A stretch of DNA of 64,000 bases from Rallus limicola. Lineage: Eukaryota > Chordata > Aves > Gruiformes > Rallidae. Below the pieces are notes generated by a model. That model made no database searches. It worked only from the letters and a program-made list of their open reading frames with translations, and was not told where the DNA came from. Location of the stretch: NCBI GenBank assembly GCA_022605955.1, contig JAKCOZ010000005.1, positions 2,879,501-2,943,500 of the forward strand. The letters are read 5' to 3'. Positions 28,801 through 43,800 of this stretch are shown piece by piece; position 1 is the first letter of the stretch, and each line of letters opens with the position of its first letter. Made by a program: the position numbers and the translations under genes.

Positions 28801-31800
28801 GGCAAGAAGAGGAAGAATAAATTTTCAACATTAAACTTTTTCATGACAAGCTTTCAACATTAATCTACCTACAGCTAAATATTTCCTCCTAGATATGGCA
28901 GAATTCTACAGCTTGAAACAGCAGATTCACATAAATCACTTGACTTCAAGGTATATTAATAGATCTCAGTGTCAAGAATTAATATATGTCCTCACAAGAT
29001 GATTCAGTAGCCAAAGTGTGCTAGACAATATCATATGCAAAACCCCCCAACTTTGTCACCTTGAGACCTCCCCAGATCACACCTTGTCTGGGGTCCAAAG
29101 GATGCTAATAACAACAGTCAGTATAAAAAAAAAGTTAAATATACTCCAAGGGATTCAAAAAATACTTCACAAGAAACTACTAAGATCTTGTAAAAGGATA
29201 CAGCACTCTTCAGTTCTAAATTTACTGGTTAAATTCACTTGGCCAACTCTTACTCAATGACCTTAACAAAATTACTTTAGTTTTATGCTATTCCAGAACA
29301 AGTAATGGCTTATGAAAGACAATTACAAGCACATGGCTAGATTCTTCCATCACCACTGATTGTTTATATCTACACTATAAAATACAAACTTCTAAAAATA
29401 CAAGGGCTGTATTCAACTTTCAAATTACATATTTGATTTTATTTTTTTTAATTTGCTAAGTAATTGTTTTTGGAAATTGGGAGTTGCTGAATTGTATATA
29501 TGTATATATATTGTATAAAATGTATATATGTTTTTATTCAGCATAAATATAAAATACAAATTTTGGATCTATGAAAACCAGCACCAGCTAGCTTTCTTCC
29601 CTAAGAAATTCAGCCTAAAATTTGCTCTATACACTTTTGCCTCCCATCTCAAATATAGAAAATAAAAGAAAATGCTACTTCTGCAGGCAACCCCATTTAT
29701 AAGTGTCTAGCAATAAATTTTTAAATGACAGGGGAACAATCTAATAAAAGCACTTTAACATCCAAAAAGAAATTGCTGCTCAAAGCATTTTTATAATTAG
29801 CTTTCACACTGAAAGGAACTTTGGATAGCTGCCCTGTTTTCTGTTTAATTTTGGTGAAGTAATCAGCTAAATGTCAAATCTGTTCATCACCTTGGCAATA
29901 CAAAAGGACCAGTTGGCCAGATAATGCAAACAAATGAATTCCATGAATGCAACAAGATGCTGTGGAGACCCTGCATTTGAGGAATGGTGTTCAGTAAATG
30001 CTTGATCACTAATATTTCAGTATTGATAACTGGGGAAATGCCAGGAACTCACATAGCCCTGTTACAGAAACTTAATCCAAGTGACAAAATAAATACGTGA
30101 CTGCTTTACTGCATAGATTAAGTCTGCTGAAAGGAAATAATTTATTTTCTCTGCAACAGAAATGAATGAGTTCTGGGGCAGCTCTTTTCTTTCTTCAGTA
30201 TATCTGTTCTTACTCCTAAAAATATTAAATAAAACTAGGCATCTGTTAAAGATACAAATGCAGAATTTGGGATGAATTGCATTAATTACTTGATAATTTG
30301 AAATATTACACACACAACTATAGTCTTAACTCTCTGCTTTCCACGAGGAGGTTAAAGGTAGATGTTACATGCCCCTCTACCCACTCTTAACACTCAGATG
30401 TTCTCTACATGTTGGTAAACTTTAAAGGAGATACTTTTTTTATTATAATTATTATTCTCTAAATTGATCTCTCAAGTCATTTTGGTGAGTTTGGAAAGTC
30501 TGACAAGCCTTTGGCTGATTTCCCACCATCAAACCATGGATAACACTATCAGGTACAACCAGGTGCTTCTGATAAGCAGCACCAGCAGATTCCATGGAGG
30601 TCAGATTAAAGGGGATTGCATCATAAACGTTGTCTCAAGCTTTCCAAAAGGGTAGAGAAAAAATTCAAAAGCAAAGGCTGTTCAAACACTTCAAGAACTG
30701 ACAGATCAGAATTGTGTTTGTTTTATCCTTTCACACATGCTGTGTCATCGCACCTCAAACTTGAAGCTAGGACAGGTTAACTATATATGTGAAGACATGA
30801 ACATCTGCAGACTAAATAGAAACTGCACAGCTGGATAAAAACCCAAACACGTTAAAATTTATGGGATGAGGAAGAGGAGACTGAGAAGGAAGGGAAAATT
30901 ATGTTCAGAAAACGATTGAATCACCTACTTAGTATTCTTTGAACACAATCTACTTCAATCCTCAGACCATCACATAAACCATGGAGTCACTTCACGGTTC
31001 TGCAGCTCCATTGAAAACATTATCCAGCAGAAACCATATACTGTTATTTTGATCACTTGTTACTCATGAAATGAATTCCTGACCATCGAGGCTGAGGTAT
31101 GTCATCTTCTGTAACTTATTCTCCACCTGTAGCAGTTTTAAAAATCTTATTTAATTTCTAGGTTGAAAGGAAGGAAAAAGGATAAAAGTATTCTGTCTTG
31201 CACACAATAATCTTTCATATTTGAAAAGCTGCCCTGCCAAGTGCTCTGCAGATAAAAACTGCTTTAGCTCCACTGAGAACTGTGCTGGTTTATACCAGAT
31301 TCAGATTTGGTCAGATACTTCTGAAGTGAGATGATCCATTAATAGAGTGATGCCATTAAAAGGTCCACAAATACTATTCCAAGTAATCAGAGCTACTGCA
31401 GCAATTCCATGGCAGCAGCAGCAACCAGTGAACAAAACTACAATGCTTTTTATAACTACTGCTGTACAACAGTAGCCATGGGACGTAATTTAGAAGCCAT
31501 TTTTTTACTCTACAGTATAGCATGGAGCTGAACAAAGGTTGAATGGTTTACATGTCAGAAGGCTTAAAACTTCTATCAGAAACCTTAGGTTTTATATCTA
31601 AATTGGCTGCAGGTGGTTTGATTCATGGCAACTTCAACTAAAGCTTCCCTTTTAAACTTCTCTCCTCCAGAATGAGGTCAAAGTAATATAGAGGTATTTG
31701 TTCTTCCTTATGTTTAGCCATCAAAGGGCATTGTATGGCACAAACAAACCAAAAAAAAAAAAGAAAAAAATTCCCAACCTTCTTAAAAATAAAAGGATGT

Positions 31801-34800
31801 AGTTGGCTGTCAGCTTGAAGGATGCATCAAATGGGGCAATGCCTAAGCAGCAACCTTGGAGCCATACTGCAGGAAGAAACAAACTGCAGAGCAATACAAG
31901 TTCCTCATCCTGGGCTAACTAGGAGTGAAAGGATAAACGTATGCAAACCTTTTCTCCCCATGAAACCTACAGAAAGCAGTCAAGCAATGACATCACAGTG
32001 CATGTTCTATGCTCTAAACTTGTTGCAGATAAAGAGTGCAACTTTATGTCAAATATGTAATAGACAATAAGTCATTTTAAAGAAAGGATGAGCAAAATCA
32101 ATAAAATCAACATCCAGACTTCTTTCTTGTCTTCAATTCAAGGATAAGAGAATAATTGACTTTGAACTTTCTCAATTTTGAGGACTTATATGAAGGGTAT
32201 GACAGTCTTTCAAAGTATTGCTTCTGTAGCTCATAAAAGAAGACAGAAAACGCACTGTTTTAGCCTAGCAACTCACATCTTTCCACTTCAATAAATCACA
32301 GCTTACATTGTTTCAAACTACCCTCTACAGTCATAGGTGAACCACCCCAGATGCATTCAGCTTTCCTGATCTACGCCTCACATGCCTTCAATTCTACAGG
32401 ATAGTTGCTCAGAGGCTACAAGAGACAGGAGGAGAAAAGAAAGTAAAAGAGTTCGCTTGAAGTTATGTAGAAGCCATCTGTAGTATAGATTCTTCTACTC
32501 AACCACTGTTGGTGTTTATAGACTTGGGATGCATTGATAAAACAGAACTAAAAGTGCTGAGCAGGAAGGAGTATGGTGGCTTTGAAGAAAAAGAGATATT
32601 TGCAATGATCTTCGCACTCAGCACTTTTTACATTCTCTTTCTCCTCTTCTGTCACAGCTAAAAGACAATCACAATAACAGCTGTGTAATGTGTAATCTCG
32701 GGAGTATATAAGAATGGAGAACTATTTGTGTTCACATATGATAAACAATTAGCTACTAAATTCTTCAGTTCCATGACACAGGACAGAAGCCAAAGGTTTC
32801 TCAGATTCTATTGCCCTACATTTTGGAGGCCTGGATATACTGGCTTGTTTTTAAGTTGCAGGAATCTATTCCTATTTGTAGGATTTGCTTGATATCTGCA
32901 TTACAAATTCCAGAAAGTATATGCTTGTTTCTTTTAAATAATGGATAAGGATTTATATATTATACTTTGGGGCCTGAATTTCATTAAACTGAAGCCACAC
33001 AGACACAAAAAGGACTCAGCAACAAGATGAGAGGAACTGTCATGTGTTATATAAGAATGCTGAACAAGATACTGGGACCTGAAGTCTGAATTGGGGAAAG
33101 ACATTAGCAGTTTTCACACAGCCCTCATTTTTATTTACCCTGGGGGACCACAGTCTGAGAAAAAGAAAAAAAAACCACAACCCCACAAAAAAACCCCAAA
33201 CAAACCCAACAAAAATACCTCAGCTATACCTATAAACAAACAGGGGCTCCGGGGTTATGCATAACAGGGCACTCCAGAAAATGAGATGTGCTCACTGAGA
33301 AAAACATACTCCAATCATCTAGTTTTAAATAAATAATGTCACCGACACTTCATTGCATGAGGGCATATTCCCAAACACCTGGTGTCTGGCATTTAAAAGC
33401 AAGAACACTCTTTCAACATGTTTGATTACTTTGTTTCATTTAGGTGTTGGAGTGACACCATAGATTTAATTTTCAAGACATGTCTGTTAATGTACCACTT
33501 CATGAAAAAAAAAAAATCCTATGCATGCCACATTTTTAGAGGGCTCTCTTCATCTATTACAATAATGAGAAAGTGCCTCTATCTAAAAAGAGCAGCATGG
33601 AGGTCACAGCAGAGAATCAGTCATTATCAGCTAATCTAACTCTTCACAGTGTCTTTCTTCTCTCAGGAAAAGTATCTGACAGTCTTTCTTCTAGAATTCT
33701 GCATCTGTTTAAGTCAATACTTTCAAACCTTAACATGATAATGCTAAAAATTTAATAAAAGGACTTACTGTCTTTAATTATTACCATAATTTCACATACA
33801 ATTTCTCCTCTCATCAGGAGAAATTCTTGAACAGGTCATTACACCATGAAGTTAGAGTCAAACATAAACCTACCCTGTGCTAAAGTATGTATGACCATGA
33901 AAACACAACAGTCGAGAGCTACAGTAGAAAATTAGAGTGAGGAATGGAGATTTTTCTGCTGCTAGAAATACAAGATTCTTCCAATGCATTCAGGAACAGA
34001 TCTTTATGCAAACAATTTCCCTGCAAATATTTCTCAGTTCGATGGTGTCAATCAGTTTATCTTGAAAAATATCCAGAATCTCTGACATGAAAGCCCTCTA
34101 CAGTATTTGAATCATGTACTCTAATTAAACACATTGTGCAGTAGGACATTTACATAATAAAATGTATTAAGTATATACGGTGACTTGTTCAGAACAGAAT
34201 TTTTATGTCTAAATTCACATAATTGGCAAAAGTGACTCAGTGCTTCACCCATGTTGTTCTTTTAAAAACTTTTTGTTGCTTTCAAGAAAAGCACTATAAG
34301 GCACCAAGCGTTGCTACAGCTACATTCATTGCTTTGCAATGGCTGTTGAATTATTTTAATAAATTAATTTAAATAAATTAGCTCCAGAACTGACCTTATA
34401 TGTGCCAGATTTTATTGGCAGAGAATTTTTACAAGCCAGTTATAGAGCTTTATGATAGCCATTTATAAAGAAAACGCTCACAGCACTTTAGCTATAAAAC
34501 TTTAAGTGAGCAACTCAATAAGACTCCATTCCTGTTGTAATAACAGAGGAAATTACTGCCCTTATTCAAACAAAAATTTTTTAAAAGTAGCAGTTTTCAT
34601 CTGTTGAAAATTGATGGAACTTTACCAGCTGCAGCATACTCAAGCTATTTGGTCCTAAGATTCCTCTCCTGATAGTTAGGAACATTTCCTTGGGTCTCCT
34701 ACAAACATTGATTTATTTCTGTGACTGCAGTGGCAATAAAAAAATTTCAGAATTGCTTTGAGCATGAGAAATTCAAGTTTAAGATCAGCTGTTTGTATGG

Positions 34801-37800
34801 AATTTTTATGAGCAGTCAGAGGTCTACTATGAGCCATCAGGTAAAATGATCTCAGAGGTTTTTTTCTCCGTTAACACCTCCCAGTACTACTCTTTGGTCA
34901 AATTTAGTTTCTATATTGATTCTATACTATAAGAAATGAGGACAATGCTAAGAGGCTGACAAAATGGAATACTTTCACAACACAAATTTTTCTTCTACTC
35001 AATATTTTTTGCTGCCTTACCAGGTCTCAACATAAATAAGCACTCTTATGGAGGATTACAAACATATACATACACACATATTTAAAATTAAGCTAGTGTT
35101 TGAATGTTGCCTTGAAGGAGGAACAAAGCCACATATTTGGTTACATTTCCATAGATTATTTTTTCAGTGAGCAAAGAGAGGTACAACACAGCACTTCAAT
35201 ACGGGGACAGTTCCAACCTGCATTCAAAATCATATTTGCCAGTCAGGCTCAATTTCATAAACTGATTTCACACCAGAAAACCATGTTAGAACTCACTGAA
35301 ATTTTAATTTACCTAGTGTAACATTCCAGCCTCAATAGCCCAGGATCTTCTCTGGAATAACATGTGAGCATTACATTATGACAAAGATAACATAACCTCA
35401 CCATAATTTAGCTAAGAAGTTGCATATAACTGGGGAAATAAGCATGTTGCTCAGGAAAGTCCCAAATTCTTTTCTGATTCTGCCATCCAGTCACTGTTTC
35501 TCTAGTAGTGTCCCTACAAATTTGTTCATTCTTGGAATAACACTCACAAGAGATGTTATGGCAGAAGGAACCTAACAACTAGCAAGTAAAATTAGAATTC
35601 CCCTCTCAAGGTTCACTTCACATAAGCAGTAAAAACTCTCATTTCATATTCCAAGTTAACGTCATCCTCCAGATCTGTAAAGCCCAGGTCTGAGCTAGAA
35701 ATGTCACACGATCAAGCCTCATCCTGCCACCTGCCAGACTGTAAATAGCACAAGAGCTACTGCAGCTCTCCACAGAAAAGTGCAGGGCTTCCCCTGGCTC
35801 CTGGAGTGACTCCCAGGATTAGGACCTTATCTCTTCAGTTTCAGACAGAGCAGAGATAATGTCATGGGAAGAGAGTATACCTGGGAAGAGATACTAGAAA
35901 AATATGACAGCTATGAACAGGGGTATATACACCACTCTGAAATCAGAATTGCCAAAGCCTTGCAGCAGAAGAACATAACTTTAGATGAGTAGTCTACAAA
36001 ACTTCTAGAAAGAGTTAAAGTTCTATTAAACATCAAAGGGTAAAGGAGAAAGAAAGTGCTGTTTTAAAGGGCAGTGCCTTGACAGACCCTAGAATGAAAT
36101 AGTGGCTTAGTGGCTTGCAGCGCACTGTCCCTTTCCAACAGCACTAACAAACAGAATGTCATTGGAAATCTATTTTAGAATATTTCAGACTGTAAAGAAA
36201 ATATTAAAACATTTTGTTTTAAATTTTTTGGCTCTACAGGCGACAAAGAACAAATGGAACAAATAATTGTGAACATGTTTGCATTTAGATTAGAATTGGG
36301 AGCTCTTTCAGCCACTTTCCCCAAACACCTGTGCCCACCTTCATTGGGTAGAAAGTAGAGTCCTGGTCACATTCTTCTCATGCTTGGGAAAGTGTTGCAA
36401 CAAGACCTAGCTAGCACTGTAAGCAATGATAACAACTGCTAGGGAAAAGCCAGTGCAAAGTCTGTGTTATCCTACTTTTTTTACCAAGAGATGAGTTCAG
36501 CATATATTAGAAATTAACTTTGACTAATATCTGATGAAGAAGGTAAGCTGTATAAACAAGACTCGCTGTAAATGATTTATGCTGAACTCAGAGCCAGCAA
36601 GGGTCCTAGGGAAGAAAACAATAACCAGTGCAAATAATATTTTAAAATAACACATACATTTTATTCTTGCATATCACTCCATTAGTAGCCTCCAAAGCTA
36701 AAGTTCAGCGCCTCAGACATTTTCTTTTGCTCAGTATGTTAACTTAATTAGAAAAGATGTTCTAGTAAGGGTCATTCAAAACTTTGTCTTGGGCAGTCTC
36801 TGGTGTGGTAAGAACCACTGCCTCACTTTCCATGAACAAAGAGCATACTATAGGCTTAGATTCACAGAAAACGTGTGAAATGTGCCTTTCAATTCAGACA
36901 CATTAATCGTGACAAACAGAAGTCTTATTGTTCCCCAGTGAAGTTAGGTGTCATCAATACAAGTCTTTCCACAGGATCAAGACCTAGTTAAGCTAAGAAC
37001 TATTCCAAATCCTATATTGTTCCAAATTCCACTATAGGTTTTTACAGTTATCAATACTCACAGACTGCCTAGACACATGGATGTTCTATTCACAGTGTCT
37101 GCTCTAAAATTCTGCTTAATAACCTAAACAACAGTTCCTCGATTGAGCAAATGGGGTTTTGTTTTAAAAATATTTATAGACTTGCCAGTTCCTGAAGAGA
37201 TTTTGCATGTGTGTCCATATAATAGTTAGCATCTTAGGAGTTTGATCTGTGATACCCAAATAAAATACCAATAGTATTTATTTCCATATTGTTCCATATC
37301 AAAATAATTTTGATGTTGCCAATAGCAAAAATAAAAGCTACATTGTTGGAGTATTCTAATCAAATGCTTTCCTTCAATGCCTTCTAGCAGTTCTTCCTGA
37401 AAGCAAAGGACAAAAATTTGTCTAAACAATGTGACATTTTCTTAACTACAAGATCCATTAAATATCGTTACATTTACTAGATTTGCGTTCACAGCCCCAA
37501 AACAGCTAGGCTATGCCTATGATATTGACCTTGAAGATATACTCATTTTAAATGAGTTTCCACCTTGCTTTTCTTTCCAGGCTCAGTTCTGTCATTCTTG
37601 GAATGACTGGTTGACAATGTTAAAGAGTACAACTTTTACATTTAATATTCAGATCCCAAAGTGAAACGTATATTTTAACAGCACTCAGACCAGCAGAACA
37701 ATTGGGGCAGGGGGGGCAGGGCAAGGACATTAAATCTTTTCTAAAACACTGTTTAAACTGCTTTGTAAAGTATCTTTTATCATGCATCCAGGGAATTTTA

Positions 37801-40800
37801 GAAACAACTCATTTGTTTCTAAATAACTGTTGATTTCCATTCAAATCTTCCCAGGTCCAAAACTCCATTCATTATGAATTCTGAAGATTTATTAGTCACA
37901 TCACTGAGCAAAAGTACTTTTATAGCAAATTAGATCTAAACTACTTTCTAGATTGTCCTTGTCATGGCAGAAAACTAAGTCTTACCACTTCTTATGCACA
38001 AAGCCCACAGGGTGTCTGTTATCTCCATTCCTAGTCATTTAGAGATATTGGCTGGGCTTTTATCAATGCCGATGGCTTAGATCCTTGGTTATCTTAGTGA
38101 AGAGCATCATTAACTATAGGTAAAATACAGAAGTAATTATAAACCAAGATGAATAGCCAACGTAAATGCATGACAGTACCTACTCTAAAGCATGAAGAAT
38201 TTTAAGGGAAAGTGCAATAATATTTCAGAATTTGTGACCAGAACAGCTGTTCACAAAACATTCTGCTTTAAAAACAGGAAAAAATTTTATCAGTCATCTT
38301 TTAATAAGCTTGAACAACTGGATCTTTCTTAAATTGTAAATTCTAATCCATGTTACTGAAAAGGTCTTTGATTATTATATCCTTTCCTATCTCTCTATTA
38401 TTTTATCTTTCCCACAGCTCTGAAATACCCATTATTGGCATAGGTTTACCCTGTCTGGCTTCTTTTTAGGATTAGGAGTCAGCACTCCTAGCTTGTTTTA
38501 AAAACTAAGAGGGAAACAAAGGAACAAAGCCATTATCATCTCTACTTAAAATTACTTATTTCTCTATTGCCACTTTCAGCAACTGCCATATTTTGTGTGT
38601 TGGTTTGTTTGGTTTCTTTCTGTGAGCAAAATCTATTTAATTACATTATTGCAATTGCCCATCCTCTTGGGAGCTAAAATTCTTAATCTGTTTAACTGGA
38701 CTTCTCTCTCCTCATGCCTTTTCCAATGCCATAGGTCCTAGGTGCCTTACCTTCTCAATACATTTTGTGGTAAGAGTCCTTCCTTTTTACTAGTTCATAA
38801 AAGATAGAAATCTTTCCAGCACGGAAGTGGTAAAACTGTGCCAAAAAAATAGATGTGTGTTCAAAGGGAAGATGAAACAAAGGGGAACAGCACACAGATG
38901 TTTTACTCAGTAAAACTGAGTAAACTCATCAGCACCACTTGCAGTACAACTTAGATGGCAAAGCCAGTACAGTAAAGATGTAGGGTGGTATTCTCTACCT
39001 AATCTGACACAGCAGCACAGAAGTGCCATGGGTGAGGGAATTCAAACACTGCCTGTTCCCTGAGGCACAATCCTTCAAAAATCTTCTCCTAAGTAAGGGA
39101 AAAAAACAATTTGTTACAGGCTTTAAACACATACGATAAATTGTTTCAACAGGAGTGGGATGTTAGAAGATAAACGGCTTCATCCATGAGTATTCCTAGG
39201 TGAGATCCTGTGGCTGGTAACCCAGTTCTTCCAGCATATAGGATGAGAGGGGAGCAATTTTTAGTGAGTAAAACAAAAGGTGTCCTATGGCTTTTAATAA
39301 TTTTGCTCAGAACAAATCAAGTATCTAGCTCAAAAATAAACTCCAAATCTAGTGTAATAGCTCTCATTTGCCTTCACTTTCATTATAATTCCTTCCTCAG
39401 CCTAGACAGTAACACAAGATCATGTTTGGATCAGCTATGAAGTTCACATCTCGCTACTCTTGAGAGAGTAAGAAGCTCTCACATCCTGTGCTATAAAACA
39501 AAAATGTACTTACTTACCTTCAGATAATCTTGGATAAACGCCACTGTAAAGATGCTACCTATTAGCATTAAAATGAGCAGTCATTTCTCCAGAAATTATG
39601 AGTGCATATCTTACACTGAGTAAGAACCTAAAAAAAATCCTGGTGTCTTAATGGGATGGGATCGTTTACTGATCTGCTTACAGTGACAGAGCATGACCTT
39701 AAAAAGCAGCCTCTTCTGCCTTATGACTTTTGCACCTATGAGAAAAATTCCAAAATGTGTAAATAAACTGTTCCATCTTGTCCTTCTCCCTTTGTTAAAC
39801 TCTTGACTGCAAAACACCAGTTACTTGAATATGTTTTCCTGCATCCAGCCTCTCCTTGCAGACCTAAAATAATTCCAGCATAGCCAAAATGCCAAAGCAT
39901 TGGGTGCTTAAAATGAACTTTTAAAATAAGTGGAAAAAAAAAAGGCACAAAGGATATCGGACCGGTTAAAAATTAACATTTTCTCAGAACTCAGATCATC
40001 CTCCACATTAATCATATTTTTCTGATAATATGAGACACTTAGTAGGCATGCAGCCTTGAAATGAAATATGAGCTAAATAGCACTAAGTATGCAGAAATGT
40101 TTTTCTAATCCATTCACTTTGGTACTACAAGTCAGTTTACCCAAATCCCTTTTCATCATAACATTTTTAATAGATGACTCCTGAGAAAACAATAAACAGA
40201 GGATGGCACATATGGCCTCATTCCCTGGGGAGCAGTGTGTTGACCAGCCTCATAGTAGATTATATATTCTTTAGAGAAATCTGGTATGCCATGCCCATTG
40301 TAACATATCAAGGACTCCACAGCACAGGTGGGGGATTTAACCTGCTTAAAGCTTATTGTTAACATCCATTTATTTTTGGTGGTGCTACCGTTAGCATTGC
40401 CTGAATTTAAAACATTAAAATACGCTCCTTAGACTTCATCCAACCTGCATGATACACACTTTGCATTCCTCCTCACTTCTCTCTCACATGCCTTAAAGTC
40501 TATTCAGACTATTGCATCTAAGCCCAGGCTGTGACTGAATCAGGAGCCATGCTTCCCTTCTGTTTGCCCTTGCCTCCATCTACATGTGCTGGTCTTCACT
40601 TTCTCTCCAAGCTTTTGAGGCTGATACTGTCACTATTCAAGCTGTACTTTCAGGGCAGTAGGAATAGAGGGTAGTTTTCCTCGCATCCCCAGCACGCTCT
40701 TGCATGAGATGTTGTGTTAGGTTTTTAGAATAATGTAGCTAAAGCTCAGGGTCTATCCTGTAGGAAAAAGGTCCTCATACTATCCAGAGTTTGTTGTGAA

Positions 40801-43800
40801 TAGACAAATAAATGTTCAGATAGTCTAAATCTTTTCAAATTAAAATCAGGTAAGAGTCCTTGATTTAGTAGAACATTTAAGCTGCGCATAGCTTCAGTCC
40901 TCATAGATTTACCTTCCTGAAGCAGCACCTAAACTCGGTAGGTCTGGACAAACCTTACCGAGAAGCAACAGAAACTTTGCTGTAATTCCAGCCTCCACTG
41001 GGTGCCACTATTGCATAACGCAATGTGTGGGTTGTACTGCATGAGTCAACAAATCTGCAAATCCGACTTTCAACTTGTGCTTCCTTCTCGTTAAGTTTTC
41101 AAACCATATTCAGAAAGTTATTGCTCTTTTTTTATGCCCTTAAAATGTCATACGATAATCCTTTTAGAGCCAGAGATACAAGGAGGATTTAATTCTACCT
41201 AGATCACTACAGCTAAAAGGCTCAAATGCAGAAGCACACGGATTCTTTCCTGATTTTGTAACTGAATGAGCCTTTTAGCCCTGAGTGGATCTGTTCTTCC
41301 ACGTTGACTGATAATCAATTTAGCAAGTTATTTTAGCCTATCTTTTCTAAGTTCTGAAGGGACTATAACCATATCTCCATCTAAAGTGCTTCGATGACAG
41401 CTTAACTACAACAAGGGTTAAATCTTATCATGAACCCATAGACCGTAACACTCACGTAGCTGTGTGCACATCCGAACTCAGGAAGTAACTGAAAGTAACG
41501 TTATCAGCCCACCTCTGAATTTAATAGCAATTAAGTATTAGTTTTATGGAATGCATGTAATTTCTATTAGATGATCAGTGGATATCTACAACTTGCTAGA
41601 TACCAAATTAAATTCTGGTGACTTAATTTGGAATCCAAAAATACTGAAGTTTAACACAATGAATCACTTTCAAAAATTCTGGCCAGACTTTGCATACACT
41701 TTCAGTCTGCGTATTTCACAATATCCCTGCTCTTGAATTTTGCTTTATGGCCTTTTCCCAGGTCCCCAATTAATCAATCAATGAAATCAAGGTTTGATTT
41801 CAGTATAAGAAGAAAATCTTTTACCTAATGAAAGATTTTGAGAGCTTACACTAATCACAAAAAGTACTTATAGGCAAAGGACTGTTACAAGATTTCATGC
41901 TATAATTCCATGCTGAAACCATCTGTCATTCTATTCACTTGACAGAACTAACAGAACCACAATTGTGTCAAGTTGCAGAAGGAAGGGGAAGCAGTGTCTC
42001 AGTGTGTACCTTTGCAACTTCTGGTCTCACCTCTCACTCCTCTCTATACTCCTTACTGGTAGACAGTTGGTGGCATTGGTAAGTACAGACATTTTTATAG
42101 TCATTGATCTTTGAGAGGATCTTAGCCTTTTTCTAGCAGAAATCCAAAATCTTTCTTGAAATTCTGTTAGTCTGATACAAATTTTCTTACAAGTAGAGAC
42201 TTACATGACACTCCCAACATCTGTTGTCATATCACAGAAATTTGCATAAAAGAAGATGTAAGCACTTGTCTAGCAGTAAAGGCTCTTTTATGACAGAGAT
42301 ACAGCAGGACGAAAGAAAGAGGCTATAGGATAAACCAGGGAAATTAACTGAAACAGTAGCAAGTAGACTTAATCTGACACACAAGTTTTTCACAGAAAGT
42401 TAAATCTCTGGTACCACGCAGCAAAAAAGATCTGTGATGTAGCTCTGATGGCAACAGACAAGCCCAGTGCCCTGAAGTCTGGCCATTCCTGCACCACTGA
42501 CAAACTTATAAGTGGCTGTTTGTGGCTACAGATCGGCAATGCATTCAGTAAGGTAAATTGTTATCTTTAAGAAATTCATCCAGGACAGCAAATGGAAGTA
42601 CTTGAAAAAGAAAATCGAGATGAGGGCAGCATTTCACTTTACTACAACAGCCCTGCTAGGGCTCTCTTCTCAGCATGCAGGCTGCTGTTTCGTCAGACAT
42701 AGAGTCTGCGGGAATGACTCTTACATAGTTGCTCCCATTATGTCTACTCACTGAATCATATTAAAAACAGCAACTAGATAAAACAACTGTCTACCTGCTC
42801 TTTAAATTGATATGTGGCTATTAGACATACGTGTGTGGACGTAAAGGAAACGTCACAGATGGGAAGATCAGGTTTGTAAATCAATTTGTGCTATCACAAC
42901 ACTGGAGAACCCCTGTCTTTCCATTAACAGCTGAACTGAAAAAATTGCAGTAGAAGAAAGGTCCAGAGTTACTTCCAGGAATCTAGAACATGTAATATTC
43001 CTCCCTAGCAAAAAACAACTTATAATTCTTCAGTCTCACTCATGTTCTTCCTGGAATATGACATAGATCAGGCTACTGGCTTTGTGGCATGGAATAAGCT
43101 GGGAAATAGGTTGCAGGTTGGGGTAGCATATGAATTATGTGGATTGTAGTGACAACAGTTTCTCAGGCATACAGCAGCAATGACAGTTGAAAATTAGCCT
43201 TGTGGGACTACAGTCTGTTTTGCTGATCAGTTAACAGTCAGGTTAGAGAAAAAAGGCGTACTTTCTCCTTCAGCTTCCTGGTAACATGTGTGGATTTAGT
43301 TCATTTTCATAACTGGTAGCACACAAACAGATATTTTTAAGAAAGTCAAAGAATCAGAAATGATCAAGTAGAACGCACCCCAAGATACCAGTCTCCAAGC
43401 TTTGGGCTTCCAGTCCAGGTAGATGATCTGACTCTTACCATGGGAATGAAATTGATACAAGGAGATGAACACAGAGAAGTCTTCACCAGGAATGATGACA
43501 GTTTATGACCTCTACCTTCACCATCCACTACTTTCCGTGTTACTCAAGTCCTTTTGTGTTGCGCTTTCTCAGTGTGCCTGTTCCATCCAAATCACTGCCT
43601 TTTTGCTCTCTCAGTGCTGCGTTTTCATTTTCTGACTCCACAGGCAGGTCCTCTGGGGTTGGCTCTTCTGCTTCGCTGCAGCTCTCAGAGTGGAATCCAG
43701 AGCTCTGTGCTATGACGGCAGGATCATCATCCTGGTAACAGCAGCACTCCTCAATCTTTGTGATGAAAGTCCTCTTCATTGACACTAGTTACCTTGTCCT

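Larger units (their letters stand above)
28223..43539. other. unassigned INSC intron sequence
   Basis: AT-rich, no recognised repeat family or exon apart from the simple repeats listed. The longest reading frame (28194-28532 plus strand, 112 codons) starts inside a microsatellite and has no recognisable domain, so it is treated as chance. G runs occur at about 37704-37726, and there is a perfect 9-bp inverted repeat at 41603-41631. Confidence 0.6.
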
